Counted from the stretch's first letter, positions 20,324 through 32,517 are shown. The stretch: 64,000 nt of DNA from Siphlonurus alternatus (GCA_949825025.1 OX463778.1:3858501-3922500); one strand, 5' to 3'. Notes: generated from the sequence alone by a model not told the origin. Translations and numbers: made by a program.

Positions 20324-22587
20324 AAGGTGTATAGCAATATTCTCTAATGAAATTCCATGAGTTTTCCAGGTTTTTCCAGGTCATTTTTCGAACATATAGG
20401 CCGGGGGGGAAGGAAAAAAAGCTAAAACTTGTAACACCATTTTTGAAGGCAAATGTCATACATGAAAGACCTAAAGACCTATGTATTATGGGATTAAATT
20501 TTCAATTTTTTTCCCCTTAAAAAAAAAAAAAAATGGAATTGACATTATATATTATTTCTTGCCTGTGATACTTGCAAAAAAACAACATTTTCATTTCTTT
20601 GTAGCTATTATTTTTAAATATTTATAAAGCAAAAAGCATAAAAAAAATTGTGGACCAGCTCAAATTTAAGTAAAGACTTGAAACAATCAACAATCACAAA
20701 AGATGCAACAATTGCGAGCATAGCGAACAAAATTTTTGCAAGTTGAAAAATTAAGATCAAATTTTTTATGACAAATTAATACAAATTTATGCCATGTGTA
20801 TTTTTTTTATTATCCATATATATAGGGCAGGAACTTTATAAAAAATCGCCAACCAAAACAAAATCTTAGCCCAAGAAAGAAATTTTCTGTATATTGTCAC
20901 ATATGCTAGCGAAGATGATTGTATATGGAAAAATTACCAAAAAAGTGCAGAAACAGAGCGTGCATGAATATAACACGCAGAAAAACTTAGATTTTGAAAG
21001 ACGCGAATTAACAAAATAATTTGTTGGTGAAAATTTTGCAAATTATCTTAAAGTTATGAAAACTCTATTTTACGATTTTATCAAGTGCTCTAATTAACGG
21101 TTTCCAAATACCTAAATTTCCAAGAAAATTATCATAAAATTGAATAAACTCTTTTAAAAAAAATTTGTTTTTGATTTTATATTATTTCTTCTCTATAGCT
21201 GTGATACTTGACAATATTTTTATGTCTACACTTGGCAGCTATTATCTTAAATTTTTATAAAGCAAAACATAAAAACAAATTGTAAACCAGCTCAAATTCA
21301 TGTAAAAACTTGACAATAACAATCGCAGAAGAAAGAAAATTTTGCGAGCGTAGCGAGCAATATTTTTGCAAGTCGAAAAAAATCAAAAGATAATCACCCC
21401 TTTTATGAAAAATTATTAGAATTTTATTTAAATTTTTTTATTATCTATATTTAGGGCAGGAAAAGTTATAGATTGCAATCATTTGCAATGAGCAATTGTT
21501 ACACACAGAACGTAAAATTTTCAAACTCCTTTGGTTCAGACGAAACTAATTTTATCATGAACTTGTAAAAATAAAATGAGCACATTACAGTCGCAGTGAT
21601 CATCATATAATTTACATGCACAGTTTCATTACTGGTACAGCTGTATTGAGTAAACTCTAGTATTTTAATATTTTACTGCTGTATAATATTCAGAATTGTT
21701 ATTTGACGTCATTATAATCAATACATATTATGCAAGATCTTTCGCGTAAATCGCGATCTTTTTACAACACAATCTTGTATTTTTTCCCCCCATTTTCGTC
21801 TCTAAAACTTGAATAAATTATTCAATTTATTAGAACTCATCAAAGAAGTTACAAAAATAAAAAAATCATCAAGATTTTAGCTAATCTTGTAAAAACAACG
21901 TCATCATAAAATACGCGATCTCTCGTAAATCGCGATCTTTTTACATCACGCTTTTGTAAACATATTTTTTCCATATTCACCTCAAATACATCAATAAATT
22001 ATTGATTCATTTATTTCTTTATTAGAATAACTTGTCAGAAAATTAAAAATATATATATCTTATATCAAGATTTCAGTCAATACTGTATTTAATTAAAAAA
22101 AAAAAAAAAACGAAAACTTGAAATGTCAGAATTCCAGGTTTTTTCACTATTTTTTTTTTTTTTGAAATGGTCAGCATCCATGATGATATCACCAAACCTT
22201 TGTCCTCCCATTTACTTACAAAAAAAGATTGGGCGCACGTAAGATCCTATACGGAGCAATTCTTCGATTGCTTATTGTTAACCCTCTAAATAAGTTATGT
22301 TTGCAAATTTAAAATTACGTATTAGCACTAACCTTTTACGTTTGCTGCTATAAAATTTTTAGAGCATCTAAAGAATTTCGCGGTAGTAGTGTTTTGACTT
22401 CGAGCCGAAAAAACGTGCGCAGAAGGTTGCGCAGAACGTGCGCGGTGGTTGTAGCAGGAGTCAAAATTAGCAAACGAACATCATGGCGACAATATAATTT
22501 TTCTGATGGATACTTACCATTCCCTGATTTTTCCAGGGGGTTTGAAATTCCATGATATTTCCCGGTTTTCCAGGTGCTATACACCCT
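20324..22587. mobile_element. 2.26-kb hAT-like element, 8-bp target duplication
   Basis: The ends AAGGTGTATAGCA and TGCTATACACCCT are inverted repeats, extended by diverged CCAGG/CCTGG-rich sequence (gaaattccatg on both sides). Flanks are GATTTAAC (20316-20323) and GATTTAAT (22588-22595), 7 of 8 identical. The interior has two related AT-rich halves (about 20500-20900 and 21130-21480) and no transposase ORF, so it is non-autonomous. The 8-bp duplication suggests hAT; the assignment is tentative. Confidence 0.65.
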
Positions 22588-22595
22588 GATTTAAT

Positions 22596-23316
22596 TAAGG
22601 AAGACAGGAAAGATTTCAGGAGCGGCACAGAAAAAATGATGTAACAGGTTCCAGCACGCCTTGTTGAGGAATCTCTTGCATGGGAGCCTAGGTATATAAT
22701 ATATATGAGTAACACAGCTGATAATAGCTCTGATATTGAACGCGCGACCAATTTTCACATGACCACGGCATCATGATTGCAATTATATGTAATTGTGCTA
22801 CAGGTCAGCTGATATATAGTCAATATAGATCAATAACCTCAAAATATTCTGCAATTAAATAGAATAATTTTTGAAAAATATAAGAATAAATTTAAGCTGC
22901 GCATATGCTGGCCATGACCGCCGCGGCATTGGATGCATTATACATATATATATATATATATATGGCATATATTATATATATGCACGTGGTAATGATCAGC
23001 TTTGGGGGGTTGAAAGAATTTTGACATTTTTGTATAAATTTATATATAATGCAAATTCTTAATCAAGAGGGCATTAAAAATTAAATACAAATATCAATAA
23101 ATTAAAGTTCAATTCATAAAAAAATCACATAATATTGCATCCGGACACGACAAAAGAAGCCGTCAAGGAGTACATTAATTGACAGTAGTAAATTGAACAC
23201 TAATGTTGAAATTAATAGAGACTTTAAATGCACGAGGGTCATAGGCCTCTTTTAAAATAATTGTTGATTTTAAATTTCTAAATCAAATTCAAGATCAGAT
23301 CCTTTTTAATATGCCA
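22596..23316. other. intergenic, nothing recognised
   Basis: AT-rich, with a short TA tract near 22945-22965. No ORF of note. Confidence 0.4.
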
Positions 23317-23429
23317 TCACTACGTTTACATGACGGTGTTTAATGCGTATTCGTTGACGACGCCTCATAAGAATAACATTATCCGTCGTCAACGAATACG
23401 CATTAAACACCGTCATGTAAACGTAGTGA
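23317..23429. mobile_element. 113-bp perfect hairpin MITE
   Basis: 46-bp arms (23317-23362 and 23384-23429) are exact reverse complements around a 21-bp loop, with GTAAACGTAGTGA at the outer end. A diverged copy lies at 46751-46856. The perfect pairing implies recent origin or strong conversion. Confidence 0.85.
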
Positions 23430-25826
23430 ATGTCCACTAAATACAACAATCAATAGATTCAGGTTTGCAAACATGATAAAAAGAAATTCATATATATCAA
23501 CAAAAAAGAAAAATGTTAAAGTTAATGATTTAATTAATTTTTTAGAATTTGTTCTAATTATTATTTTTTTTTTTTTGCATTATATGTCTAAATTAATATG
23601 TATCTTTTTGTTTGATTATTTATTTTTCTCAGTTTAAACTATATAGTATAATAATATATATAATAACTTTACTGTAGTTACAATGTAACAATTGGTATAG
23701 CTAGTTAATATGAAATAAATAAATAATATTAATTTTTAAAGATAAAAATCTTGGTTAAAAAAAACAACTCTTAAATCAAACTGCATAATTATATCAGCTA
23801 GCTAGGTGTGTTGCACTCATTTGCGGTGCACTAACAATAAGTCATGTCAAAACTTAAAAAAAAAAAAAAAAAAAAATGTAAAAGAATTAACTGTTATCTT
23901 TTGTTTTAATTAATCTATTATACTCTCTTGCAATTTTCTTTTAACTAATTTAAAAAATGTTAACTAATTTAATTAAACACAAGTAGTGTACAGATATATC
24001 ATTAATCATAAATATAATAAATAAGACATATATAAAACATGGACATGAAAAGATCGAGTTATAGAACAGAAATATTAAATCAAATTGATATATTATTATT
24101 TAAAATAGTTAATAATATACATATTATTGTAATGGAAATAGTAATTCTGGAGGTAAAATAATTAACATCTCGATCCTTTGGCATAATCATGATATCAATA
24201 AAAAAATGTTAAATGTAATAACTGATAAAGTAAATCAGGTAAATCATACGACTTAATTTGTACACAGTCCACCCAGATATAATAATTATTATATCTGGGT
24301 AATATAAGTAAAACGAAAACGTATGCAACTGGTATGGAACACGTATAAATCTGGTATGCAAATCCTATGTTATTGCTATGGCAAAAACTGCATAAGCAAG
24401 ATTAAAAAAAATTATATAATAATAATTAATAATAAAAAAAAATTGTTTGGCAGTATATTCAACAGAAGTGAAGTTTAAAGCACATATTTATATTATAATT
24501 ATATCTCTGATCCAGGATGATCAATTTTAAATACACTTTATTCCCTATCTCAAACTATATTCCCCCCTGTGAAATATTTCTAATGATAACAGAAATAATG
24601 AAGAGTCATATATGGACTAAGAAAATGGTCTCCCTCCTAAAGGTGGGTCAAGTGGGTGCTGCTACGTACAATACTAAACAATGGGATGTCCATCATCTTA
24701 CCAAGGTCTGTGAAGCCACAACAATACAAAAGGTTGCACTCTGCTTTTATTCGCTTTAGCAGCCTCTAATACTATTGCTATCCTATCCATATAGACCGTA
24801 TATAGTACAAAATCCTTGGACCAAATAAGTGATGAAACATATATAATTAATTAATTCCGAGGGGATAAAGGTACATAATATAATAACAACACTTAAATTT
24901 AATTTCAGCTTTAATGTGACACAAACATTTTTGACGTCAATTAAGTACTGTATATCAATTTAGAACCCATTTTTTTTTTTTTTTTAATAACATAAATTTG
25001 AGCCCTATGTTAATAATAAACCAAGCACCAAACGTAGCAAATCTTCAAGTTTTGTAGAAACACTCTTCTTGAAAAGGACAAATTTCAAAAGCAATTTTGA
25101 ATTTTGGTTGCAGCTGGTTCAAGGAGTTTGGGGGCTACATTAATTGGTTTATCATCTTCTTTTAACAAACAAAACTCTTCATCTACACATTTGTTGGAAT
25201 TTTGGTTCAACTGTCAAAGAAATGCTGTGACGACTAACAAAGTAATCAAACCCTCCTTCCGGACTAATATACACAAATCATTGCAATCAATTGTTCAATG
25301 ATTAGAAGATCCCAAGTTCTAACTTGTCAAATGGATTGACATTGAAGCTGCTCAGAAAAAATGTAGCAACTTTCTGACAAGTAACTTCACATTATCAATA
25401 AAGTCTAAATTACCTTTGGTGGGTCAGCTAGGCAACATGGTGAAAAGAGTTAGCCTCACTCTAATGTAACGTTGTAAAGGTAATGCTTTTTCAGGTCAAA
25501 GCAAAATCAACAATAATTAAAATTAATATAAAAAAGTGTCACCAAAGTTGTCATGGTCAATACATAATAAAAATATATCACCTTGGGCTGCTCAGTATAA
25601 TCTTTTCAACGAGTCGATTTCGTTGAAATGCAGTTGACTGACCTGCAGTTGATAAGTCGTTGAGTATGGCCAAGTATCACAGGTGGTGGCCAAACCTCAG
25701 CAATATGTATTGTTCATTCTTAATTGATTAATATACAAGTAGTGAAAAAAAAAAATAATAAAATACATAAAAAAATTACAATGATTGTTTTAAAATTAAA
25801 AACACAATCTTCCTGTCTTAATTACG
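23430..25826. other. intergenic AT-rich stretch, possible decayed coding near 24.5-25.4 kb
   Basis: Mostly AT-rich with a poly-A run at about 23857-23876. Two plus-strand ORFs (24517-24759, 25104-25301) lie in slightly more complex sequence. Their translations resemble no family I know and are separated by stops. This may be an old pseudogene or UTR remnant. Confidence 0.3.
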
Positions 25827-26137
25827 TATCGACCTCAATTTTTTTTATTGCAGAAATGGATAGAGGGTGCAAAGTTATGCGACCCTGATTTTTTTCAGAT
25901 TTTTTAGAGCATGGGAACTATTTTTTAAAAAAATATTGAAAGTTCTTTTTTTGACGTCACGAGGCGCCTCTTTTTAAGAAAAGGATAGGACTTGCCGCGC
26001 CTCGTGATGCACAAAAAGGACTTTCAATAATTTTTTAAAAATACTTCTTGAGCTGTAAAAAATCTGAAAAAATCAGGGTAGCATAACTTTGCACCCTTTA
26101 TCCATTCCTGCAATAAAAAAAAATTGAGGTCGATACT
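25827..26137. mobile_element. 311-bp MITE with a B-box-family interior
   Basis: The ends are GTATCGACCTCAATTTTTTT and the reverse complement ending GGTCGATAC. The inverted arms are about 90 bp (TTGCAGAAATGGATAGAGGG and mirror). It is the most complete copy of a family also seen at 12140-12370, 28873-29108 and 32745-33045. Confidence 0.8.
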
Positions 26138-26698
26138 CCTTTATGTCATATACTTTCTAAGTTGAATAGAAATAACGTCTACAAATTTAAAATAAAAAAA
26201 AATTAAAAATATAATTTGCGCTACTCTGCTACTGGAATGTGCCAGGGGCGGGTCAGGCTGTCGGATCACAGGTACTTGCGACAGCTTGGTAGGATGTTGA
26301 GCGACAATTTGCTCATTCGCCCCTTTGTACTGCGAGGTGTCGGGCCAGTATCACAGGCCGTCACTCAGGTAGATCTGGGCACCAGTCATGCCCACCGTTC
26401 TTCAGTCAACATTCATCAGATAAAAACCGACGCATACGGACAATTTGTGCTTCTATGGTGGCAAATTATTTTCACAACACATTATTCTATTTTATACAGC
26501 ATCAGATTTGTAGCTCTTAAAGAATTATATTCTGATGTTTAATTCTGCAGTCAATTCTTAGGTCATAAAAATGCATAAGTAGCTAAAATAAGTTCATTAA
26601 AATTAATATAAAACCTGCATATGGACACATAGCTAACATTAAAATACTTTCCATTGAAACATAGATATCAGCGTAGTCTGTTGTAAATATTCTGCATT
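26138..26698. other. FBXO33 downstream region
   Basis: A more GC-rich block at about 26216-26410 is nearly open on the minus strand apart from one TGA near its start, and on the plus strand gives a 108-codon ORF. I recognise neither. An ATTAAA hexamer on the minus strand (26543-26538) could serve FBXO33 polyadenylation about 360 nt after its stop. Confidence 0.3.
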
Positions 26699-26904
26699 GT
26701 TGACGTGGTTGCCTAGTTACCAATCATCAACATCCTACAAGGTACCGGTACTGACTTTTTGTTGACGTGTTTGCCTTGTAACCATTCATCAACATACTGT
26801 AAGGTACTGACTTTTTGTTGACGTGTTTGCCTAGTTACCATTCATCAACATACTGCGACATACTGACTCTTCGTTGACGTGGTAGTTACATCAACGAGGT
26901 ACTA
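26699..26904. repeat. 56-bp tandem repeats running into the FBXO33 stop codon
   Basis: About three and a half copies contain TGTTGACGTGTTTGCC, ACCATTCATCAACATACTG and GGTACTGAC, with starts near 26699, 26760, 26816 and a short last copy from about 26872. The TAG stop (26904-26902) falls in the partial last copy, where GGTACTAG replaces GGTACTGA. Confidence 0.75.
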
Positions 26905-29900
26905 GCAGCTGCTGACGAGTGGCATGGCAAACTCGATTGCTGCTTCCAGCGAGGGGCAGGACGCCAGGGCGCGCGGCAGCTGTGCGACGCTCAGCGGGGC
27001 CCACATTCTCAGCAAGGACGCACTGACTTCCTCGGCAAGCTGCAACAGTCACACGAACGTCACTTGCAGCAAATTTTACCTAGGATAAGTACTGGGCGGA
27101 AAAATGAACAATCCAGATGCCTTGCCGACCATATTCAAACGAAACAATCCGAGTGAAGAATAAGTAAAAAATTCAAAACAACACATTTTCCAGTAAGATA
27201 TTTTACAATTTTCTTACCAAAAATAACAAAATTATCAAGCAATTTGTGTGTAGCTCAACAGGTATTATGGAAGTTGTGTTAGTACTAATGTAGAATTAAT
27301 CCGACTTCGTAAGTTTTAAATGCCAAAACAGCTGATGTTGTGGATTGTCTCGACATGTTTCTACCTGGCTGCTGCTCAAGATGAACGTTGCCAAGTCTCC
27401 ATAGTAGCAAACAAAATGGCAACGCTGTCATTCAAAATTTGTCTCCGTACTCTCATCTCACTTCGTTAAAAATCTCTCGCTTTTTTACATTTTACGAACT
27501 AGACCTGCGCTGGGGAAATTTTCTATTTGAACACGGGCCGTGTGAAAGAGCTAGCCTTCCTTATGTCAACTCGTCAACATGGCCCTTTCTTTCTTATGTC
27601 AACTCGTCAACATGGACCATTCTTCCTTATGTCAACTCGTCAACATGGACCTTTCTTCCTTATGTCAACTCGTCAACATGGACCTTTCTTTCTTATATCA
27701 ACTCGTCAACATGGACCTTTTCTTCCTTATGTCAACTCGTCAACATGGACCTTTCTTCTTTATGTCAACTCGTCAACATGGACTTTTCTTCCTTATGTCA
27801 ACTCGTCAACATGGACCTTTCTTCTTTATGTCAACTCGTCAACATGGACCTTTCTTCTTTATGTCAACTCGTCAACATGGACCTTTCTTCCTTATATGCT
27901 CACCTGTTGCACACCCTCCTCCCCACACAGGAACTCGTCAAAGAAAATGTTGTGCTCCGCGATGTCCAGCCTGCGCAGCTGCGAGCCTCTCAGTCGAGCG
28001 ATCGCCACAATGTTGTGGTCCAGCTGGTCGTAGCCTGCACATAATGTTTAAATTTTGTTGGTCCAGTTGGACACTAAGTTTGATGGCACCTACAATATGA
28101 GGCAGATAACTACAGCACAATTTCAAATACCATAAATTGATGGAGAACCTAGAGCTAAGAATGATACAATAAAATAATTTCTTTATAATAGGCCACATAA
28201 CCTCAATACAGACTACATAATATAGAATGGATAACGTCCCACCTCTTAATGTTGCTTCATATGATATCAAAACTGTAATAATAAGATATATAACAGGAAT
28301 TTTTAAAGTTATGCACTTTTATGGTTGTATCTGATTAACATTGTAAAATCACGTAAACACTAGCAGCCACAGCTTAAGGTACGGATCAGCTGGCCCAATG
28401 CTAAAAAAATTCCCATTCGTAAAAATTATGAAAAAAAAAAAAAAAAAATAAATAAAATGTTCTCCTCTACATCCCCTATCAGTAGCTAAAATATCAGGTA
28501 TACAAAAACGAGCTAGTTTTCGAGTTATTAATTCTTAAAGTTGACTAATTACTAGAAAATTAGCTTGTTTTTGCATACAGTACCTGATATTTTACCTACT
28601 GATAAGGGATGTAGAGGAGAACATTTTTTTGTGATTTTTATGAATGGGATTTTTTTAGCATTGGGCCAGCTGATCCGTATTATCTCTACCTTAATTTTAT
28701 AGAATTTATAACACCATAATTAGTAGTTGTCAAATGCCTTCAGTAAGTTTTCAAAAATAAATCAACTTCATAAGTGATGTCTTTCATATAAATTTTATGT
28801 TTTTTTTTATTCTCCCATCCTTGCATAAAACAGCCAGCACTCAGAGCCATCTGTTGATCTTTTTCGTCTTCAATGAAGCATCAACCTCAAAATTTTTATT
28901 GTAGAAATGGATAGAGGGTGCAAAGTTATGTGTTACTCTGATTTTTTTAAGAATTTTTAGAGTTCAGGAAATATTTAAAAAAAAATTATTGAAAGTACAG
29001 AGAAAGTGACGCCTCTCTTAACAAAATGATATGACGTAAAAGGGGCGTGGGTTCAACCCCGACCTCAGCAAAACTTTTTAGCAATAGTTCCCTGGCTGTA
29101 AAAAGTGGCGTGACTTTGATTGCTCACCCAGAAAGACGACCTCCTCCAGACAGAGGCACTTCCAGGCGGCCATGATGAGGGGGTGGGGCCCACGGGCGTT
29201 GTGTCCCAGCGTCGCGTGCTCGTTGACGCTGGTGATGTCAACCCACCACAGCGAGCGCAGGCAGGGGAAGAACCACTCATACAGCGTGTGCAGCGCCTCC
29301 ATGCTCACCTGATTTAGAGAGTCACGTCAGCTGCCGTAAATGTTGCAAATAATTTCTCTCAAACTACCTTCTCACAGAAGAGGGCCTTGAAGTGGGTGAG
29401 GGGCATGGCGGGGTGCAGCAGCCCGGAGCACAGACGGTCCACCGCCTCCAGCGAGAAGAGCAGCGACAGATGCAGCTCACATTGCGGACTGAATCACATC
29501 AATTAACATTAAATTTGGTGTAGTCTGACTTTGGTACAAGAGGTGTCTCCGGTTCAATTTCCGAACACAGCAGACTTTGCGTGACTTGGGATGGGTATGA
29601 CTGATTACTAGGTGATGGAGTTGGTAGGAGGAAGGCAGCTTACGGCTGTCTTTACTCCGCTGGGGTAATTGAGACTGCGGATTAAATAAAAAATGTTGGT
29701 AACCAACCAACATTTGATTGTGGTAGTCGGACCACACTGGCAGATATCTAATTAATATTTTTCCTACCCAAAATGCATGCAGTTCTTTAATTTATAATAA
29801 AATATGAAAAAAGAGAACTTTTTTAAAATTAAAATAACATTTTTATAACAGTGATAAAAAAACAAAAATTCCACAAATTTTTTTATGAAACTGTGACCCT

Positions 29901-31213
29901 TTTATTCTAGTGACATAAGGTTTAGAGTTTCATTAAATTTTTAAATTATTTTTATTTTTTTAGTTACTGTACGTGATTTGCATTCTAAGATGACAGTAAT
30001 AGGTGATATCTACGGTATGTAGATGTTTCGTCCTACAGCCAAGTGACTCACTTGTGCACGCAGAACTGTGCCCAGGCCTGGTTAGAGGTTCCGGGGTGTC
30101 CCTCCTCTATTCCGTGCACCAACACTGCCAGCCTGTGGAGCCCCTCATTGTTGTTGCACAGCACCTGCAGCAGCTGGTCGCTCACGTAGTCGTAGTCCAG
30201 ACTCAGCTCCTGCGGTCAAATCAAGCTGGTTTCAATCTAAAACAAACTCGCAATGCAGTTGTTCATAATGTCTGTCACATGAAGCCTTTTTCATTGTTAA
30301 ACATGGGACGACGTAGTGCCTGATTTCGCCACCAGAGCAGAGAACGTAATGGCATTGTTGACGCTAGTAGACACAACAACTTTTATAATTAACGGTTATT
30401 TTCCATAAGTTAACATGTAAATCAACAACCGTCCCATGCTTTTCACTCATAGGACAGACATTACCAACAATACATTGTTATAAACTTGTTTATAAATAAA
30501 GTACTGTTGTATCAGAAGACTTTGATCTGAACTCAACTGCAGACAAACCTGCAGCGCTCGGAAGGGCAGGAAGAGGTGAGGCTCGATGTCACAGAGGGCG
30601 TAGTTGTGTGGGCTGGCCTTGAGCGATGCGAGCTGGAGGGAGCGCAGGGAGCGCGGCTGGTGCAGAGCCAGGAGGCGTAGCAACTCCGGGGCGTAGAGAG
30701 CCAGCTCCTCCAGGCCCCCCACGCTGAGGGCGCGCAGACAGCGACTGTTTCTTACCAGCGACAGCAGCGGCTCCAACACCTGCCTGAGAACAACAGGGGT
30801 TAGCTGCGTCGGGGGGCACTGTCAATGGCTTACTTTTCCACGAAATGTTGCTCAGAAATCTCCATTGTGCAGTGACTAGGCTTCAAAACAATGCTCCTTA
30901 ACTGGCAATTCTTGCTTATTTTCTCCAGCACCTCGGTCATTATCTCTATACATGTCGAGTCAAGGGATTCAAAACTTATGACAGCGTTACGCAACTTGTT
31001 TCCGAAACAGCTTGCTAAGAAAAGAGCTCGGTTACACCTATTTCTATCAGCTGACTGAATTCTGAAATGTATGTCATCCCAAGTAACTGATTGATAGAAT
31101 ACTTGTCTCCATTGCCTGCATGTAGAGGACGCTCTAATTTTATCTTGGAGACACAAAAACGAGTAAATTTCATATAAAACTACACTTGGCACTTTGTTCC
31201 ATATTTCGGCCAT
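26902..31213 (-). CDS. FBXO33: F-box protein, FBXO33 ortholog
   Basis: FBXO33 is a substrate-recognition subunit of SCF (SKP1-CUL1-F-box) ubiquitin ligases. Seven coding exons: 31213-30834, 30783-30549, 30209-30052, 29488-29368, 29308-29128, 28034-27904 and 27039-26902. All junctions are GT/AG and phase-consistent, giving 447 residues and a TAG stop. The F-box is at about residues 4-50 (VPSVVLYEIYSFLCLQDKIR ... CRQWRQVFY). The rest is an LRR-like region. Order and motifs match vertebrate FBXO33 as I recall it: the segment with LSLDYDYVSDQLLQVL, then MAAWKCLCLEEVVFLG, then the strongest block HNIVAIARLRGSQLRRLDI. The start is the first ATG before the F-box. Intron 6 holds a 33-bp minisatellite, and MITEs fill intron 5. 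The C-terminus is short and borders a tandem array. Confidence 0.92.
27558..27893. repeat. 33-bp minisatellite in FBXO33 intron 6
   Basis: About ten copies of a 33-bp unit containing TATGTCAACTCGTCAACATG. The unit length is a multiple of three, so all three plus-strand frames stay open and give spurious ORFs of 168-218 codons. One 34-bp unit near 27720 shifts the frame. The array ends 11 bp from the exon 6 donor (GT at 27902-27903). Confidence 0.92.
28374..28694. mobile_element. 321-bp long-TIR MITE (copy 1)
   Basis: The inverted arms are about 150 bp, from TTAAGGTACGGATCAGCTGG to the mirror ending ATCTCTACCTTAA. They include CTCCTCTACATCCCCTATCA and its complement. The second copy is at 56698-57073 and a lone fragment at 39112-39190. 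It lies in FBXO33 intron 5. Confidence 0.85.
28873..29108. mobile_element. MITE (B-box family) next to FBXO33 exon 5
   Basis: The left part matches 25827-26137 (TGTAGAAATGGATAGAGGGT), and the interior has AAAGGGGCGTGGGTTCAACC. The right arm is degraded and its remnant reaches the exon 5 donor (GT at 29126-29127 on the minus strand). Confidence 0.7.
29510..29745 (+). mobile_element. tRNA-headed SINE, family 2 (fragment)
   Basis: It has the B-box CCGGTTCAATTTCC, then CAGCAGACTTTGCGTGACTT, CGGCTGTCTTTACTCCGC and a terminal GGTTGG-like repeat, matching in order the minus-strand copies at 37799-38153 and 40385-40728. The A-box end is diverged. It lies in FBXO33 intron 3. Confidence 0.7.
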
Positions 31214-31317
31214 TTTTTTTTCTTTGTTTTTCTCAAAGCTGCCTAAATCTATAAAGAAGCTATCCCTATATTGAAGTTCTTTCTATGGTAGCATGTAGTT
31301 CATGCTTTGGCCACGTA

Positions 31318-31518
31318 GCGCTAGTGTTAAGACAAACCGGAAATCGGAACGAATCGGAAGTTAATACGGTTAATAATCGAATATCACCTTAGGCGCGAAA
31401 ATTTAAAAATAAAACATTGCGGGCGATTGCGGCAGAGCGAACTTGAAGTACGCTCTGATTGCGGGGTTCCAGGTTGATGTTCGATTATCAACTTCCGATT
31501 TGTCTTAACACTAGCGCT
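31318..31518. mobile_element. MITE about 105 bp upstream of FBXO33 start
   Basis: The inverted ends are GCGCTAGTGTTAAGACAAA and the complement TTTGTCTTAACACTAGCGC. Inside, GATCGAATATC-type and CGGAAGTTAAT blocks also mirror. It sits where the FBXO33 promoter should be. Confidence 0.7.
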
Positions 31519-31693
31519 GCGGTGGCGAAAAGTGTAACTACTTTGCCTAGTTGAAATTTTGTACAGAAACAACTCGGATTTGCATAGCTTCTATAGAATG
31601 TTTTCGATCTTTGGCGCACTGTTTTAAAATTGACCCTCTCAGGTTGAGAACTTTTCTTTTTATTTTGTTAAACACAAACTTATACAACTAGTA

Positions 31694-31926
31694 TCAGAGA
31701 CCTCCGTGCTTATGGCCAGGAATTTGACCAGCTTGGCTAAGCTTCACTGTAACTGAGAGTGGCGGCGCCACTGAATCGCAGCGGCACGGCCAGGTTCTCG
31801 ATGGCTCATGCGCGGGCAATTTTAACCAGCAAGAACCAGGCCGTGCCGAACATTTAGCAACGCCGCCACTTTCAGTTACAGTGAAGCTCTGATTAAATCC
31901 CTGGCCATAAGACACGGAGTCTCTGA
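31694..31926. mobile_element. 233-bp MITE between FBXO33 and cactin
   Basis: The ends TCAGAGACCTCCGTG and the mirror CACGGAGTCTCTGA extend through TTATGGCCAGG / CCTGGCCATAA and CTTCACTGTAACTGA / TCAGTTACAGTGAAG. The interior is GC-rich. Confidence 0.8.
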
Positions 31927-32034
31927 GCTAGTATATTATACGGATTATACCACCAAGCAAATGGTGACCAAGTTCAGGCTAGTGATTAACATTTAGCTAG
32001 AACGCAAGAAAAGTATTGAAGTATTGAACCAAGG

Positions 32035-32230
32035 CGCAGATCTAAAAGGGGGGGGGGGGGGGGGAGGGGGAGGGTGAGTCCCAAAATACATTGAAGGTGT
32101 TACCACCCCCACCCGTTGCCACACGTTCCCACCCCAAATTAAAGATTGCGGGAGATATTTCCTCCCTCCCCCCCCCCCCCCCCCCCCCCCTGCCCAAGAG
32201 CCGCGTGCTGGATCTGCCCCTGAGTGAAAC
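32035..32230. repeat. G-run and C-run pair, probable MITE remnant
   Basis: A run of 18 G (32047-32064 region) is followed about 100 bp later by a run of about 20 C. GCGCAGATCT and GGATCTGCCCCTG lie at the outside, like the GGATCC-end MITE at 1377-1534. The G-run could form a quadruplex. Confidence 0.5.
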
Positions 32231-32450
32231 ATTGGTCAAATCAACAACACAAATGAATTAAGAACCTAGAAAATAGACTGATATTATTTCTTAACTGAGC
32301 AAATTAATAGTCAATGTTGTATCTTTTTGTTTAAAGTGTATAAACATGTTTTAGATTTGCTATCAGAAACCCAAAATGAGTTTCAGAATCTCCATTCCTG
32401 CAGGGTTGACAAATTTAAAAAATTAACTTTTTGCACTAAAGACAATTAAT

Positions 32451-32456
32451 TTTATT
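32451..32456 (-). promoter_or_regulatory. cactin poly(A) signal
   Basis: AATAAA on the minus strand, 62 nt after the cactin stop codon, at the expected position for a short 3' UTR. Confidence 0.7.
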
Positions 32457-32517
32457 TCCTTAACATTACAGAACAAAAAAGTCAACAGCGGTAGCACTTG
32501 AAGATGTTGTGGAACTA

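Noticed and set aside
26216..26420. Possible selenocysteine TGA in the block downstream of FBXO33
   Set aside because: No recognisable selenoprotein context or SECIS-like structure; a pseudogene or repeat fragment is simpler.
27388..28100. Three overlapping plus-strand ORFs of 168-218 codons
   Set aside because: They are read-through of a 33-bp tandem repeat antisense to FBXO33 intron 6 and exon 6.
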